Shown: positions 46,238 to 59,606 of the stretch, piece after piece
Position numbering within the stretch: position 1 is the first letter of the stretch
Layout: the number at the start of each line of letters is the position of its first letter
Assembly: GCF_000499385.1 (NCBI RefSeq)
Contig: NW_013651818.1
Location: 35,875 to 99,874, forward strand
Reading direction: 5' to 3'
DNA length: 64,000 nucleotides
Source of the DNA: Eimeria necatrix
Lineage: Eukaryota > Apicomplexa > Conoidasida > Eucoccidiorida > Eimeriidae
Made by a program: the position numbers and the translations under genes
Notes under the pieces: model-generated
Databases searched by the model: none
Seen by the model: the letters and a program-made list of their open reading frames with translations, nothing else
What the model was told of the DNA's origin: nothing

Positions 46238-49200
46238 TGGAATACAGGGGCAACGCTGAAGCCATGGAGAATGTGTCACCTGCAGCAGTGCGCCGGGCAG
46301 CCATATGTATTAGGCGAGCAACGGTGCATCTTGGGAAGCGCGTGCCCTCCGCACTGTTTGCAGAAATCCAAACAACAGACGGCAGTTCTCCAATTAACGT
46401 AGCGTAAATCATATGCATGTGGATATCGAATTTGCGTGCATCACTTACTGTTTTGCGAAAGAGTTGAGCGATACCGTGTCAGTTGAAGAACACGTGAAGA
46501 ACTGGAGGCCGCAGGCTTGCTAAGCAGTCCATGTGAATGAGAGCTTAGCCGCTAAATTTTGCCAGAGTTTCATATAGGGGCCTGCGAATGATAGGTTGAC
46601 AGAGCATATCATTTGGAGGCCCCTACATGGTACTCTGGCAAAATTTAACGTGGTATGCTGACAGAACTGGCAGGTTGGACTTTCCTTCGGAGCCACAGAT
46701 GCAGCCGTGGATGAGGAGCTGTGTGTTAGACAAAATAATAAAAGAATTTTAGGGCAGTCTTCAGACCAGATACTTGTCAAAGGTTATGGATCATGGCGCA
46801 GCATATGCACCACGATACGCACATCGCGTCGGAACTAAAGGCATGGCATCTGCCTGTTTTTTTTAAAACTACCTTCGACGGTTTTGATTCAAAAATATTT
46901 CTGCTGGAGAATTACACTGTATAGAGACGGTTCTGGGGTGGGGTTCCATCTGATTCCCTGACGGGCGGACAGTGATGCTTTTCTCTATCAAAAATGCGAG
47001 GAATCATGACCATCACTTCCAACAGAAGCACAACTACGCTACAGGCGGTGCTCAGAGCTTGGCAGTTTTGTGCATTTTTGGGTCATGGTCGAAAGGAACC
47101 CACCGATGCCGTAGGATCTACAAGCAGTATGACAGCTCTTGGCAACAATTGCGAAGGCAGCGGGTAATGCTTTCCAACGCGTGAATAAAGAAAGCTGTAG
47201 CGCATTCAGTCAAAGAAAAAGTGAATTTCTTTTCATTTGAAGTTTCAAGTTATCCCGTACCTCAAATAGCAGATTGGGCGCTCTTCCGCAGATAAAGCTA
47301 GGGGTCTTCGTGTGGTCTTGATTTTAAGGGAAAGAATTTCAGGCTTGCTTGCTAGGGACGCACTCTGTATCATCCGCACTCACAAAGATGTCGAAGCCGA
47401 ACAAGCTTTTCGGGCCTACTACATGTTATGCCTGACACTGCAGATTTCTTGAAGGCATTCGCAGTGCATTGTACCAGTATTGCAAGGCAAATCCTTGACA
47501 AATAATCAACAGGCACTGGTGCAGAGATATCGAATATATCCGGCTCTGATAAGATTGCCTGCGCGGCGCTTCGAGTCACAGCCAATAGAAGGTCCTTCGA
47601 AGAAAATTATTTAAACTAACTTCTCTCTGCATACTTCTTTTTAATTCGAAGCATCATCAGGGCACCTGGCTAGCGAGCTTTGCAGTTCGTCCCAGTCCGC
47701 AGCACAGTTAACCGCCCGAACATCGACGCAGAGAACGAGTCGATAACCGACAGGCATTCCTCTGCACTAAATAGCGAACCCTACATTCAGTAGAGGTATT
47801 CAGAGATTTGGAGGAAGTGGATTTGCATAGGTGGATCCAGGGATGCACGAGCACGAGCCAGCTTAAGTACTTTGGCACAGGGACCTGTAGGGCCAGCTGC
47901 CATCTGCGCCTCTGGTTTTGCCGGTTGTCTGCCTTCTTCATCTCGGCAAGGGCAAATGCGTTGCTGCTGCTTAACATTAGCTACCGGCCTGCTGTTTCTG
48001 TCACTAATTTTGTTTCTAGAAATAGAGAGAGAAGCGGAAATTCGGCCGAGAATCCTTCCCCGGCTTTTTATTGCTAGCCCTGAGAGCCATCTTGGGACGT
48101 CAGCGTGCCCTAAAGAACACATACGTGACTGTAGATTTACAATGAGATACCTAACATTATACTCCTCACTAATCTGTAGGCTTGCTTCCATCTGCCTAAA
48201 GCTTGCAATTCCCAGAGAATCTTTTTGCATGCAATTCATTGATTGCCCTGTGGAATTCTTCCGGACGGGGGAAGCAGATGAGGAAACAAGGCAACAAGAG
48301 GCTGACTAACGGAAAAAAACTCCACGTATGCCTGGTGCAAGGATGAGTCGTACCTGTAGAATCACATATTAGCCATGCGAGGACAGAAGACTCGGCGGCC
48401 TGTTGCAAATGCATGCGTGTAACCAGGATACCGGCTGAAGCATTGATACCTGTCCCAAAAAATTTAGAGTACACTATAGCGGCTAGAGAAACTTTACATG
48501 CGTGCTTAATTGTACTGGTGGCTACCGCCCTACCGACCCGTCTGTACATCAAGAACAAGGCCATTGGCTTGTAGTCTTTTTAATTTGCAAACAAATGCTG
48601 GGGAGGGTGCAGGCAATAGCTCACAGTGCAGTGCACCACGCATCTAATCATTTATCCCCTGCAAGACGCCTAAAGTGACTAGGAAGCTGTGCGTGATGAT
48701 TAAGGCAGCAAACGTGCTGCACTAGTGCACTTCGGATGAAAGACACCGTTTTAAAGAACGTACTCGCCTGATTTTAATGCTCACGGTTGCGAGGAAATGC
48801 AGGAGTCCCCCTAGGCTGAGCCCCAGAACCTTGCTTGTATTCTAACCCAATTGAGCATCTCCATCCCTTGTGGTGACCGGCCTGCTTTCCTAACAAATTC
48901 TCTAGGACTCGACCGAAGCTTTTCCCACGATGTTTTTAGTCGTGATTAGGACCCTATGAGCTCCGTATCTCAATCCTGGCACCACAGTAGCCATTTCTCG
49001 TTTAACGGGTTCTCACTTTCTCCCCATTGGCGTAGAACCTATCTGCCTGGGTTTGTGAGGTGGAGCTGCTTGTGGTTTCTTTCCAAGTTTTTCGCGTGGT
49101 GAAGCGTAGGTGCCTCGGGAGTAGCGAAGCCTGTAACTTTTGCCGCAGTACGGCTTTGGTGAGGCCTTTGAAAAACCTAAAAGATGATCAGTTACGCATG

Positions 49201-49934
49201 GCAACGCATGAGTGTCATAGTGCCAATGCTTTGGAAAGTTGCACTCGTTGAGTTGCCCGAGCGCCTGATTAAGCTGTTCAATGATGCGAAGCGTCCCGAA
49301 CTTCGCAGCACGCTTACACAGACAGTTGAAACCATATAATTCTAAACGAAAAGTATATAAGAGTCTGTATGCTCTGGAACTGGCTAAAGGTAGATTGGGG
49401 TGGTCATTGGCGACAAATGGCAGTGCGCAATTCAGCAGCCGTCCAGAAAATTAGAGGTGACTTTCTATGAAAGCAGGATAGCTGAGTACCCTGCAAAGAT
49501 AAGAACACCACGTATGCTTTATTTGGTCGAAAAATCAACTCTTAGAAACCAAGAATCATAAATACCTTAACGAGTATTTATTGCCTGGAGAGTGTGACAC
49601 GGGCTCACTGGTAAATCATTCACCACCTCCCAGTGTGCATCGATGCCCGTAGATCCTCATGAACCTATCGGTGCACTGCGGGCAAAAGTATCCCTTTTTC
49701 CCTTGTTACTTTGCATATTGAAATAATTTCTTTGTTTCAAAGTACATTTCAACTGAAAGTGGTCTCCATACATCGTGACAGTGCGCTGTGATGGGACACA
49801 GTTCGTTCTCATGGCGCAGCTGCCGCAGTACACCGAATGCTCGTCTCGCGATTTTCGTCCTTCCGCGCTTCATCTAGACAGCTACGTACTTTTGCTCAGT
49901 GTGAAGAGTAGAAGATACTGCTGTTTTCTGGGAC
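46238..49934. other. Gene-poor region between family members 2 and 3
   Basis: About 3.7 kb. It contains the foldback element at 46553-46647. Open frames at 47787-48309 exist on both strands (the plus frame has a hydrophobic stretch, LATGLLFLSLILFLEIE), but neither has splice or homology support. No RNA gene recognised. Confidence 0.45.
46553..46647. repeat. Foldback element (about 40-bp inverted arms)
   Basis: TAAATTTTGCCAGAGT (46553-46568) pairs perfectly with ACTCTGGCAAAATTTA (46632-46647). The pairing continues inward (TAGGGGCCT...AATGATA with TATCATT...AGGCCCCTA), leaving a loop of about 14 bases. It could be a tiny MITE-like foldback or the stem of a small structured RNA. Confidence 0.8.
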
Positions 49935-52900
49935 ATGCACATCTTACCATGGGCTCAAAAGCTCCCCTCAGCTGCGGAACAGGAGGATTATGCTGCATCC
50001 ACGGCCGAGGCGGCGTCGATGCAAAACGACAACCGTGTCGTACACTTCGCTACTTCTCCTTCTTCTGTTTCTAATAGGTCAAAGCTAACAAAGAATGTTT
50101 TTGCCGCTACTACATTGCTCCTTCCCGTGCTTCTTTTTGTCTACTTTTGTCTTTCTTCAAGGAGCAAAGGGGAACCGCCAGGGCTGCTACGGCGGCGACT
50201 CGCAAGCGTTGGCGATGACGGAACAAATATATTCGGTTCCAGACAATCTGTGGAGGAATGCGAGCAGTTTCTATCAGCAAATATTCCGGTTTACGATGAA
50301 AATACCGTGGGCCCTACATATCCCGCAGTGCCCTGGGAAGAGTTATCGCGCACAGAAAATAACAGAGAAAGCAGGCGGAGGAAGCGTAAGAGCTCTATCG
50401 ATGGGGAAAGACACTGGAGAACGGATCCCTGGATGCTGGACACACTGCCATCAACGCAGGTCGCAGACTCACCAAATCCCTTCATGGAGCCACAACCTCC
50501 AAGCAAGAAGCGCACTTTAGCGCATGCTGGCAACTTTTCAGACCAGCTGCATGCCACACCACATGAATTCGTGAGTAACAGAAAGTTAGAGTTGAGTGGA
50601 ACAGCTGAGGAGACGATGGCTGAGTCCGGCAGCACCAGGATGCCAGAAAATCCTAGTAGCTGGCTTTTTAACTCTCTGCTCGGCGTAGAAAATACTTCGC
50701 TTGACTGCGTCTCGGAGCAGATCGACGGTGAGGCGAAATGTAGCGACGTTGCAAGAGGCAATTCAGGTGAAGGGGCAGCTGCTTTATTCTACGAGCTCGG
50801 TGAGCAAGGTATCCAAGGAGCGGACATCCTTCAGTTTGGAAATTTTCCGGAGAGTTACAATTTGCCTCCTAATCATTGTCCTGGAGAAGCGGCCAAAACG
50901 GAGCCGCTGCAGGAGGTTCCAGCCTTCCTTCCGCCGTCACACATTCCAGATCCCACATCCCACGATATAGGATTGAATTCCCAAAGAGGCGTCAACGCCA
51001 CGCTGTGCAGTAATCTTGAATCAAGCTCTGATGAGCTGCTTCTTCCCCTGTTAAAGCAGTCGGAATATTACTTACCAGGCAGCACCGTGGAACAGCAAAA
51101 TAGCAATAGGCAGCATCTTGATTTCACACTTGACAGTTCAAGAGAGGAAGGTATTGGCCTGCCGTTCGACACGCTGACGAATCAAGGCATCCAAGGTATT
51201 CAAAAAGCAGGCGTCCTTCAGCCTGATGAGATTGTGGGAATTGACTATTTGCTTTCTGGGCAACATGCTGACGAAGGCGTCAGTGTGGCGCCACTGCAGG
51301 GACTTCCGCCCTATTCACTGCAGTCACACATTCCAGAATCTACGTCTCAAGAGCAAGACTTGCGTTCCAACGAAAACGTCAGAGCCATGCTGTGGAGTGA
51401 CCCCAAGTCAAGAGAGTGTGATGAGTGGCATACTCACCTGGACCAGCTGGGAGATTCACTACCAAACAGCTCCGTGGAACAGCAAAATAGCAGGAATGTG
51501 CTTCCTGGATTTGCACTTGACAGTTCAGGGGAGGAAGGTATTGGCTTGCCCTTTGACAAGTTGGCAAATGAAGGCGGCCAATGCATTGAAAACACAGGCA
51601 TCCTTCAGCCTGGTGAGACTGTGGGAAGTAACTATTTGTTTTCTGGACAATGTGATGGCGACGCCGGCAGTGTGGTGGCATTGCAGGGACTTCCGCCCTA
51701 TTCACTGCAGTCACACATTCCAGAATCTACGTCTCAAGAGCAAGACTTGCGTTCCAACGAAAACGTCGGAGCCATGCTGTGGAGTGACCCCAAGTCAAGA
51801 GAGTGTGATGAGTTGCTTGCTCACCTGCTGGACGACTTGGGAAATTCATTACCAAACAGCGCCGTGGAACAGCAAAGTAGCAGGGATCTTCTTCCTGGCT
51901 TTGCAGCTAGCAGTTCAGGGAATGGAGACATTGGCTCAGACCCCAACTTGCTGGTGAACCACGGCACCCAAGGAGTAGGCATTCTTCAGTCTGGAAGGTC
52001 TTCGGAGAAACATCATTTTATTCCTGGTCAGGATTATGGACAAGTTGTCAATGTGATGATGCCGGTGCACGGGCGTGCTCCCCTTTTAGTGCCATCATCC
52101 GTTCCACACTTTACAACTCATGACAGCGGGCCCAATGCCCAGCAAAATGTCAGTTCCACACATTAGCATAACCCTAAATGGAGAAAGCAGCGCGTTCAAT
52201 GCTGTTCAACTACTTGATTCATCAATGTAGGTTTAGTCCTCATGACGTGTTCTTGCTGTTTCCCCATTCGCTCCAGTTGAGCCAGTGAAAGTTGATACCA
52301 TACTTACATTATCCCTGTTTTCAGGTACATCTCGCTTCCAGTACAGAGCCATGGAATAGTGCTTTTGCGTTTTTGCCCACATTTTATGATCCCAAGAATG
52401 CAAGCATGGTATCCATATCTAATCCGGCTAAAAAACATCAGGTGAGTCTCTAGCCCACTACACTACCAACAATGCAGCTTCCAGATGCGAGCTGCTCAAT
52501 TAGGCGGCCACTGCTTATTTCACTTTTATCTGTCTTTTGCGGTTGTGATAGTGTTGATACGTGTGACATCACCAATTAATATTCATGTAGGCGTAGATAA
52601 GTGGCTGGCTCTGATCGTTACGAAACGCCGCTGCTGCAAATTATCCAGTGTGAGGTATCGTGTTGTTTTAGCAGCTGAATTTCCCAGCATGTCAAGTCTC
52701 ATTGTCAGTAGTAGGATACTGGTGCATGCTGCTGTTGTTTCGTTCATAGTGGCAGCAGTTTTAAGCAATGATTTTGATTAATCGTCTTTGTGATCAATTT
52801 GGCCATGCTATTATTTTCCGCTCATTCAGTTTCTTGGTCCTTCGCTGGCCTCTTGTTCTTGTATGTGCGTTCATGTTGAAGGCACAATCTCGTGCAGCCT

Positions 52901-53541
52901 CAACTAAGGAAGCCGTCATTTCAGATGAGGCGTGCAGACAGCACCCGTACTGGAGACTACCGAAGGTCAGCCAGAGACTAGAACACAAGAGGTTTTCTTG
53001 GGAAAAGGCATTGTTCAGCAATTGCCGTGAAAAACTTGTTGATTTGCTAATGCCTGTCCGCGAATTGCTAGCGAAGCCTGAACTCGAAGAAAAAGAGCTT
53101 GCAACCCTCATGCAACTAGGAGAAAAGCTACTGAACGAAGCGGTTTGGTCAACAACCATTGGCACTGGGTCGGACATATCCTGGAAAGTAGCACAAGGGT
53201 TGGGACGTCGTTTTCTTGTCGCGGACTACTTGTGGTGCATCTGTGAAGTGGTCGGGCCGCCAATGGAGAAGGACGCTTGGTGGGGCAAGCTGATGGGAAA
53301 GTATCTACATATTGGCTACTTAAAGTCCTATGCCAGTTCGAAATCACGTGGTCTCTCCTATCTCGTTAGGCGATTTATATCCGCTCTGGATGAATACCGA
53401 AAAGGGAAGCGTCCTCAACCACGTGATGTAGTAATGTTGAAACAGGCGATTTTTTTCAAATTACACCGTCGGTCATGGTTTAGAGATCCATCTTGGGAGC
53501 CATGGAGACAGGACAACAATGCATCTTTAGGGAGCTCTTAA
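49935..53541 (+). CDS. TEXEL-like family protein, member 3 (with four roughly 130-residue repeats)
   Basis: Three exons, 49935-52148, 52325-52441 (39 codons) and 52882-53541, all phase 0, give about 996 residues. Hydrophobic segment at 54-72 (VFAATTLLLPVLLFVYFC), RRRLAS at 86-91, VEECEQFL shortly after, basic RRRKRK at 147-152. Most of exon 1 is four tandem repeats of about 130 residues (blocks such as LQPGETVGSNYLFSGQ, LQGLPPYSLQSHIPESTSQE). The last exon has the family domain: HPYWRLP, LGRRFLVADYLWCICEVVG, WWGKLMGKY, YRKGKRPQPRDVVMLKQ and WEPWRQDN. The donor at 52148 (AAT|GTCAGT) is weaker than in the paralogues but keeps phase. Role inferred as exported effector. Confidence 0.85.
50812..52130 (+). 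repeat. Four in-frame repeats of about 390 bp in member 3
   Basis: Units begin near 50818, 51207, 51597 and 51976. Units 2 and 3 share about 130 bp with a single mismatch (51294-51425 versus 51684-51815, period 390), while units 1 and 4 are clearly diverged. This indicates recent unequal exchange or gene conversion between the middle units. Confidence 0.9.
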
Positions 53542-56079
53542 TTGACGCAAAACCTTTCCGGAAACTGCCGCTATTCAAGGTACGTGGGCGTAGGTAACAG
53601 AAGCACAGGTAGTCTCTTGTCCTGTTGCCTTCTAGAGCTTTGCAAGTTATTTCTGGATAGCTTTCATAAGAAAATTAAACGTCTGGGAAGTTTGGAGCCT
53701 CGGCAATTAATTCACAGGTGAGGAATACTAAAGACCAAGTGCACGTCAAGGAAAGCGTTCTTTATCGGCTTCAGGGATCCGGGCCGAAGAACTACGGGAA
53801 ACTTTGCACCCTTTCGCTAATGCGCTGTACGGCGAGCAGATTTCCCTTGCTGCTGGCTTCAACGCATCAGATCTTAGTCTTTTTTGCTGCTTTCCATCGA
53901 TCGGCCCTTTTCTCGGCACTGTGTCTGCATAGGTCAGTATGGCCCTGACCACTGCATTTTATGGTCATCTCTTTGTTTTATGCCACATCTGTAGGGAGAG
54001 CCGTACCTAGCAGCCGGCCGAATGGTTGCTGCGGCATCACATTAAACATAGCGACTCTGCAGTGCTGACGCAGTCTTCGACATGTGTGAAAGCACCATGA
54101 GCAATAAGATTCAGCGTCTTTCTCCACATGTGGCGCAGGCTCGAAACAAGAGCAGGCTAGAAGGTAACAAAGTAGGCAACATGCAGTCACACAAACACTG
54201 TTCTTTCTGCTGATGCATCATGGCCTAGTTAGTTTTATAGTGGCACTGGCGTACGCGGTACTGCGTTTCACGCAATCCAGTGAACATGGCTCCATGCTCA
54301 GGCGCATGGGCGAGTACTACTAGGAGCTTCTTTGCAGTCCTGTGACTAGCGCACTATTTGACATCGATTGACGTAGCAACACACGTCCCCAAGTATATTG
54401 GAGAAACGAAGGAAGAGCAAATATTGCACTTCCTTCAATTTTTGGTGGCATTACAAGCAATATTATGGAACATCTTGATGGAGACGCAAATCTGTGCATC
54501 GTGGTGTCAGGCAAAGTGCCACGCTGCATCCGCACCGTGTGCATCGTCAGATCTTCTGAAGATATGACGATACAGAAGTCGTGGACGCAACATGAAACGA
54601 GTACCCTTCTTGTGTAGCAAATGAGATGCACTTTCACCGCTCTGTTCTAGCGTTGTACATGTTCCCGTGTGGTTCAACCGTCTGCAGACTCGTGACCACA
54701 TTAGGAACTTGGCAATTCCAAATTTATTCGGGATGCACTTCGTCTTTCATTTGGCTTTTGAAATTTAAATCAAAGATGCATCAGGGTGAGCAATGCGGAC
54801 GATAGTGCACTGTTGTCCTCGAGGTTCATTGATGTATCCACCAAGTGCAGGGCACAAAATAGCTGCGCTTTTCTGACCAGTAAAAGGCAGGAAATTTTAA
54901 GCTTTTTGTCCACTTTTCGTGGAAGCAGGCATATGAAATTAATTTGTTTAGCGCGAACGATGAAGTAAAGCCTGATTAGTTCAACTTGAAAAATGAATGT
55001 TGTGTGCGTTTAACCGTGAATAATGTACCATGAAGGCTTGACGAGAGCATTTAAGGCCAAAGTGATTGCAGCACTCAGAATTCCCCTTCTCGATGCATTG
55101 GACGTAGTGCCAAGCCAAATAGATCTATGCGAAGAATACAATTATTCAAAGTTACGCAGTGCGTCTCTTGCAAAAATGATGTTACAAGCTAGCTGCATGC
55201 AGTCCTTGTTGCCTTAGTTCAGAGTGATACCTGTAGACGTCATTATCCACAAGAGAGCAGAGCGTAGAAATTTTGTACACGTAGTGTCACTGTTTCCACG
55301 AGTACATGCGTTATGTGTGAGAGATGCCATCTTGCGGATGCTGAAAAGTGGTTGGTAAATCTAAACTCTCGCAGAAAACTTGCATAAGGTATACGGTGGT
55401 GAGCAAAAACAAAGAGGAAACGCCAGCAACATAAAAGAAGCTGCCTCAGCTAAGTACAAAAATTTCATCATCAAAAAAATAAGTAAATTTATTTTTGAGA
55501 GAAGATAACTGTAAACCAAAGAATTGTAGCGAAAGCTACAGAGCGCGATAAAAAAAAAACAAGTGCAATTCACTGAAAACATAACAAAATCCCTTTTCTC
55601 ATTTTAGGTTGCTCTACGAAAGAAAAAGCGGTCCTTTGGACCAAAGTATAATGAGCTCACGCTTTTCTTTCAGCATTGCCCAGGCACGAAATGAAGTTTC
55701 TGCAAAGCTTTCTCTCTACTTTTTTCCCCTCTGTTCTGCCTCGAATTTTCCGATTTCCTACAGCATCGTCTTTGTGTACCGTTTTATGCTTGCTTACCTT
55801 GCTCCTGTAGCTGGCCGCATGCGTTTGGTGGCTTCGCAGATATTGCATTCGTTGCCACCAAATTTCGAGAGCAACATCCAGCAAGACTACCAGATCAACC
55901 TCTGGTTCGCGTCCTGATAAAATCAAAGCTACGCTTGTTACACGATCTAAGTTTACCACTACTGAGACGTGCTGGCCAGCTGTATATACGTGGGACATCT
56001 TATGCGAAGGAGACAAAAGTCTTTGGGCAGAAGTAAGCACGAATTGTTCCGCTTATCCATATCACAAACAATAATTAAC
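53542..56079. other. Gene-poor region
   Basis: About 2.5 kb downstream of member 3. Open frames on both strands around 55.6-56.0 kb lack splice or homology support. A poly-A tract lies near 55,550. No RNA gene seen. Confidence 0.45.
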
Positions 56080-56345
56080 GGAAGCATTTAACCCATGACA
56101 AGGAACTGATATCAGTAGTCTCAGCTCCGAAGCAGTGGCACTGCGTTCGTCATACCGCTATGTTTATGGCATACGCAGACCATCAGGCCCTCACGTACTT
56201 ACAGCCGCAGCACGCGTTTAAACCCCTGCGTGGGAATAAGGGTCGACAACTTAACGTCCGGGCTCTCTTTTGAGTCGTTAAGATTACGTACCTGCAAGGC
56301 ACGCAGAATCGACTAGGCGGCGGACAAGCTGTCAGGGCATTCTTA
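56080..56345 (+). mobile_element. Ty3/gypsy RNase H remnant
   Basis: A frame starting HDKELISVVSAPKQWHCVRH and continuing MFMAYADHQALTYLQPQHAF matches the conserved RNase H core of gypsy elements (xxREALAVVxALxxWRHY ... VxTDHxALTYL). After a stop, another frame gives ITYLQGTQNRLGGGQAVRAF, the counterpart of the I-x-Y-x-x-G-x-x-N-x-x-A-D-x-L-S-R end. Stops and missing active-site residues show it is dead. Reverse transcriptase is not recognisable upstream. Confidence 0.7.
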
Positions 56346-59300
56346 AGCCCGTAACCGCTGAGCGGAGCACATAATTTAGCATCTCAGTCACCTTCCAAGC
56401 AGTACTCGCTGTACCGACAGCAGCAACTGAGCAGTTTCAATGGCACTGAAACGCCCGAATACCTGCTCTCTACTGTAAGATTGTGGCAGGTAAATGTGTT
56501 CGTGTCGAGAGGTTCATGCCTTCTTGGTGACTCTCCCAGACGTTTCAACGAAAGATCAGCACCATGACAACTCTCCCACAGCTTCTCCAAAGATCGAGAT
56601 CCCCCTTGTTCAGTCCTACCTGAATATTCAAGTTCCTTGCTGAGCTCATGCTTTAGGCTCTACGTGCTCATGTTTACGTTCACGGCCAACACTGGAGGTC
56701 CGGTTGTATTACATAACAAATTCCAGGTGTGAGCATCTACAGATTATTCAAAACTTCAAGTATTGATTAAACGAAAAAGTGAACTTGTAGACTGTTTGGT
56801 TAGGACTGCTGGGTGCGGCTTTCTTTTCTTACAAAATGTATGACTATCCGTTTTCTCATAGTGCTTATGAGAGTCACAGTACGTATGACGCTACAGTAGT
56901 GAGCTGCAAACTCTTACGTAACCGTTCCCGTGGTCCCCAATGCGTTAGAGAATTTCTCAAAGCCATGCTTGCATAGATAACCCTTTCACACATCAGCCGA
57001 AAGTTAGCGGAGTATTTATTTATTGCAGAATATGCACAGGGCAGTTGCATCTCGCCTGAAACACCAGAGGTCTCATCCTAAGCACTTTAGGGGCCTGAGA
57101 GAAACAAACAAAAGCCATTCAAGCTTGAGAACCCATTATTTGGTGTTTTGTTCACAGGGATGCGAGTGAATATAGCTTTTTGTCCAAAGGCCATCGGCTT
57201 AGCGTAGATGGGTGCACCACAATTTTCAATGATTACACTTGCTGGTGTGAGAGGATGGTTATCTAAACAGAAAAGCATGAAGAATTACCTCAGTCACTGT
57301 CAACAACCGCAATAAGGCAAGATGATGGTATTGATTCTGCAGTTAACAGTGCTGTGCAATCATGCAGACTGGCAGTTTCACGCACTGAGTATAGTGCACG
57401 CTGGGAAATTAGCGCAAATCACTTGCTTCTGGGACACTTTACAGATCCACTCCATTGCGAGCTACCTCACTGTCTGATCCTCCGTAGTGCATTGCGATTT
57501 ACCGTTTCTCAATACGAAAAATGTTGCTGACTGGGACGCACCAATAACGATTCGTCTAGAGGAATGTTTTTTGTACAACCTGCAATATCTTCTCAATTGC
57601 TTAATCTAATCTGTCCTTATGCCAGTGGAGTTCGTTTTCTAGATTATTATTTGTTGCAGAGCTGCTCACTGCTTCTGACCGGGAGCTCCGTAGAAATCGT
57701 CCTTGCCTTTCTAGCGCAGATGAACCAAGACGTTCGGCTTTTTGAAGCATTGGCAGAATATGCGCTACCATACCTATGCCTACAGCCACCAGGAGGGCAC
57801 GGATCTGTTCGCGCACCGCAGTTCTTTCTTCCGATTCGCCCCATAGTTCTAGAATTCACCGAAGTGGCGACAGTGTTGAGGAAGAAGAGCAAGGCAACGT
57901 GGTTAAGACTTGTCTCGACAAAGGGGCCCTTTTATCGAGAAACCAGGACTGTATTCGAGGTGACATCCAGGGTGGTCAACCTGCCCTCTACCACAATCGA
58001 CACGTAGTGGTCTCATCACGTGTACCATTTTACGAGGGCCACCACAGATCATCCACTAAGCACGCATTTGGAAGCGCAGGTCCTTGAGAACTTGGGCGCT
58101 AATGGCTATGACACAGTCCACTTCGACAAGACACCACGTGTCAAAAGGCTACTCAGTGCTCCGTCGCAGAGTCCGTGCCCTTCCCAATTCTGCGATTCTG
58201 CCTACGCAACTTTCGTAGAGATCTTCCGATAAAGTTCGGAACCATACAGACGGCACCGCTTCAGCAGTTGCGTATTACCGCTGGAGGGAGGTTGATTTCG
58301 AATGTCTCCATGGATAATATGCCACAAGACGGACTCTACGCCAGTCAACTATCGGGAAGTTGCATGAGCCCCGGGTGCAAAGGGAAGTAGACTGAAAGAG
58401 CACTGTCCCATTTTGGGCTCCCACCGCTACAGTAAAGCCGCTACAAAAATACTTCCATTCAATGGCTCCTCCAGCTCAAAGCATATGATACCCCTTATTC
58501 TTACTGAGATAACACTAACTGCATTTGCCTGCTGAATAACTTGGTGGTAAAGGTTTATGGAAAGTAGCTGTGATAGATGAGCGTACAGGGCGAATTGGCT
58601 TTTTTCTTAATGCTTTTACATCTAAACCTTCTCAATGAAACTTGCAGGCAATGCAGTATGGGTAATTCGCATGCAGTTTTCTTTGCTGTGGAGTCTGCTG
58701 AGAGCGTGTTACAGTGGGAGAAACGAAAACATACGCAGAGCACATTGATGTGAAACTATTAATTGCATTGACTTCACATTTGTGGACGCCAAACTTCCAG
58801 CGGGGTTCAGACGGGAACCTTACACAAATGATCACGGAAATTAGTGAGCCGGTCACCAGTTGCAAGCAGTGGAGGGAGAGAAAATATGTAGGTGCGGAGT
58901 GGAACTCGGCAACATATTTAAACTATATCTACTTCAAGCAACTATGGACGTTTGCCGACAGAAAGCTTCCTCAGTGGCAGCTAATGTCGCTTCAGTGCCC
59001 AATCTTACTCAGGTCTCAAAGTCACATCTTTTCAAGGAAGCCAAACAGCAAGGTGACCCTTTGATCTTCAACTTCTTATTATTGATAATGGCCTTGTGGC
59101 TTTGCATCAGAGAAAACAAGCAAGGGAAAAACAACATAACCAAAACGTTCAAGATCCACCATGTTGGACCTGCACTGCGTATATCTGGGAACGAAACAAC
59201 TCACATAGGAAGCCGCAGACAACAGTCTTGGCGCCCATTTAAACTGCTACCAGCTCCTACCTCCCTGGGTGCCTCGAAGACTTAGCAGCGCGAAATAACT

Positions 59301-59606
59301 TTGCGGGGGAGAAAGATACGCTCACTTGGAAATACAAATCATACATCGATAGCGATTCAAAGCAGAACAAGCACCTTCACCGCAGAGTACCGCTACATAG
59401 CAAGCAGCACACGACGCCGTTCAGGCAGTGGGCGGTCAGGGAAAAGACACTCAGACGGTTGTGGCTTGCGCATAAGCCAAGACATTCAAAAAGATTTCCT
59501 GGGCTTGCGCGCAGGCACCTTTAAGCAGGCCAAGCATCCACAGAAAATTTGATTTCGTTCTGGAACACTAAATTTGGGGTATCTTGAGAACCCCCGTTGA
59601 TGTGCC
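56346..59606. other. Gene-poor region, possible integrase remnant near 58.9-59.3 kb
   Basis: About 3.3 kb on the plus-strand side of the RNase H remnant. A frame at 58860-59285 (SKSHLFKEAKQQGDPLIF ... IHHVGPALRISGNETTHIG) could be a decayed H2C2 integrase head of the same element, but this is weak. The open frame at 57564-58007 and its same-frame continuation at 58020-58232 resemble nothing I can name. Confidence 0.35.

Noticed and set aside
47787..48309. Opposing 145-150-codon frames
   Set aside because: Neither has splice-site, start-context or homology support; listed only as part of the intergenic region.
50291..50761. 156-codon minus-strand frame
   Set aside because: Antisense shadow of member 3 exon 1.
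55657..56040. Minus-strand frame with HVYTAGQHVSVVVNLDRV, resembling an integrase C-terminal region
   Set aside because: Opposite strand to the adjacent RNase H remnant and no other integrase motif; similarity too weak.
57564..58232. Possible retroelement or gene frame (same frame, two stops apart)
   Set aside because: No recognisable motif of any retroelement domain and no splice support.
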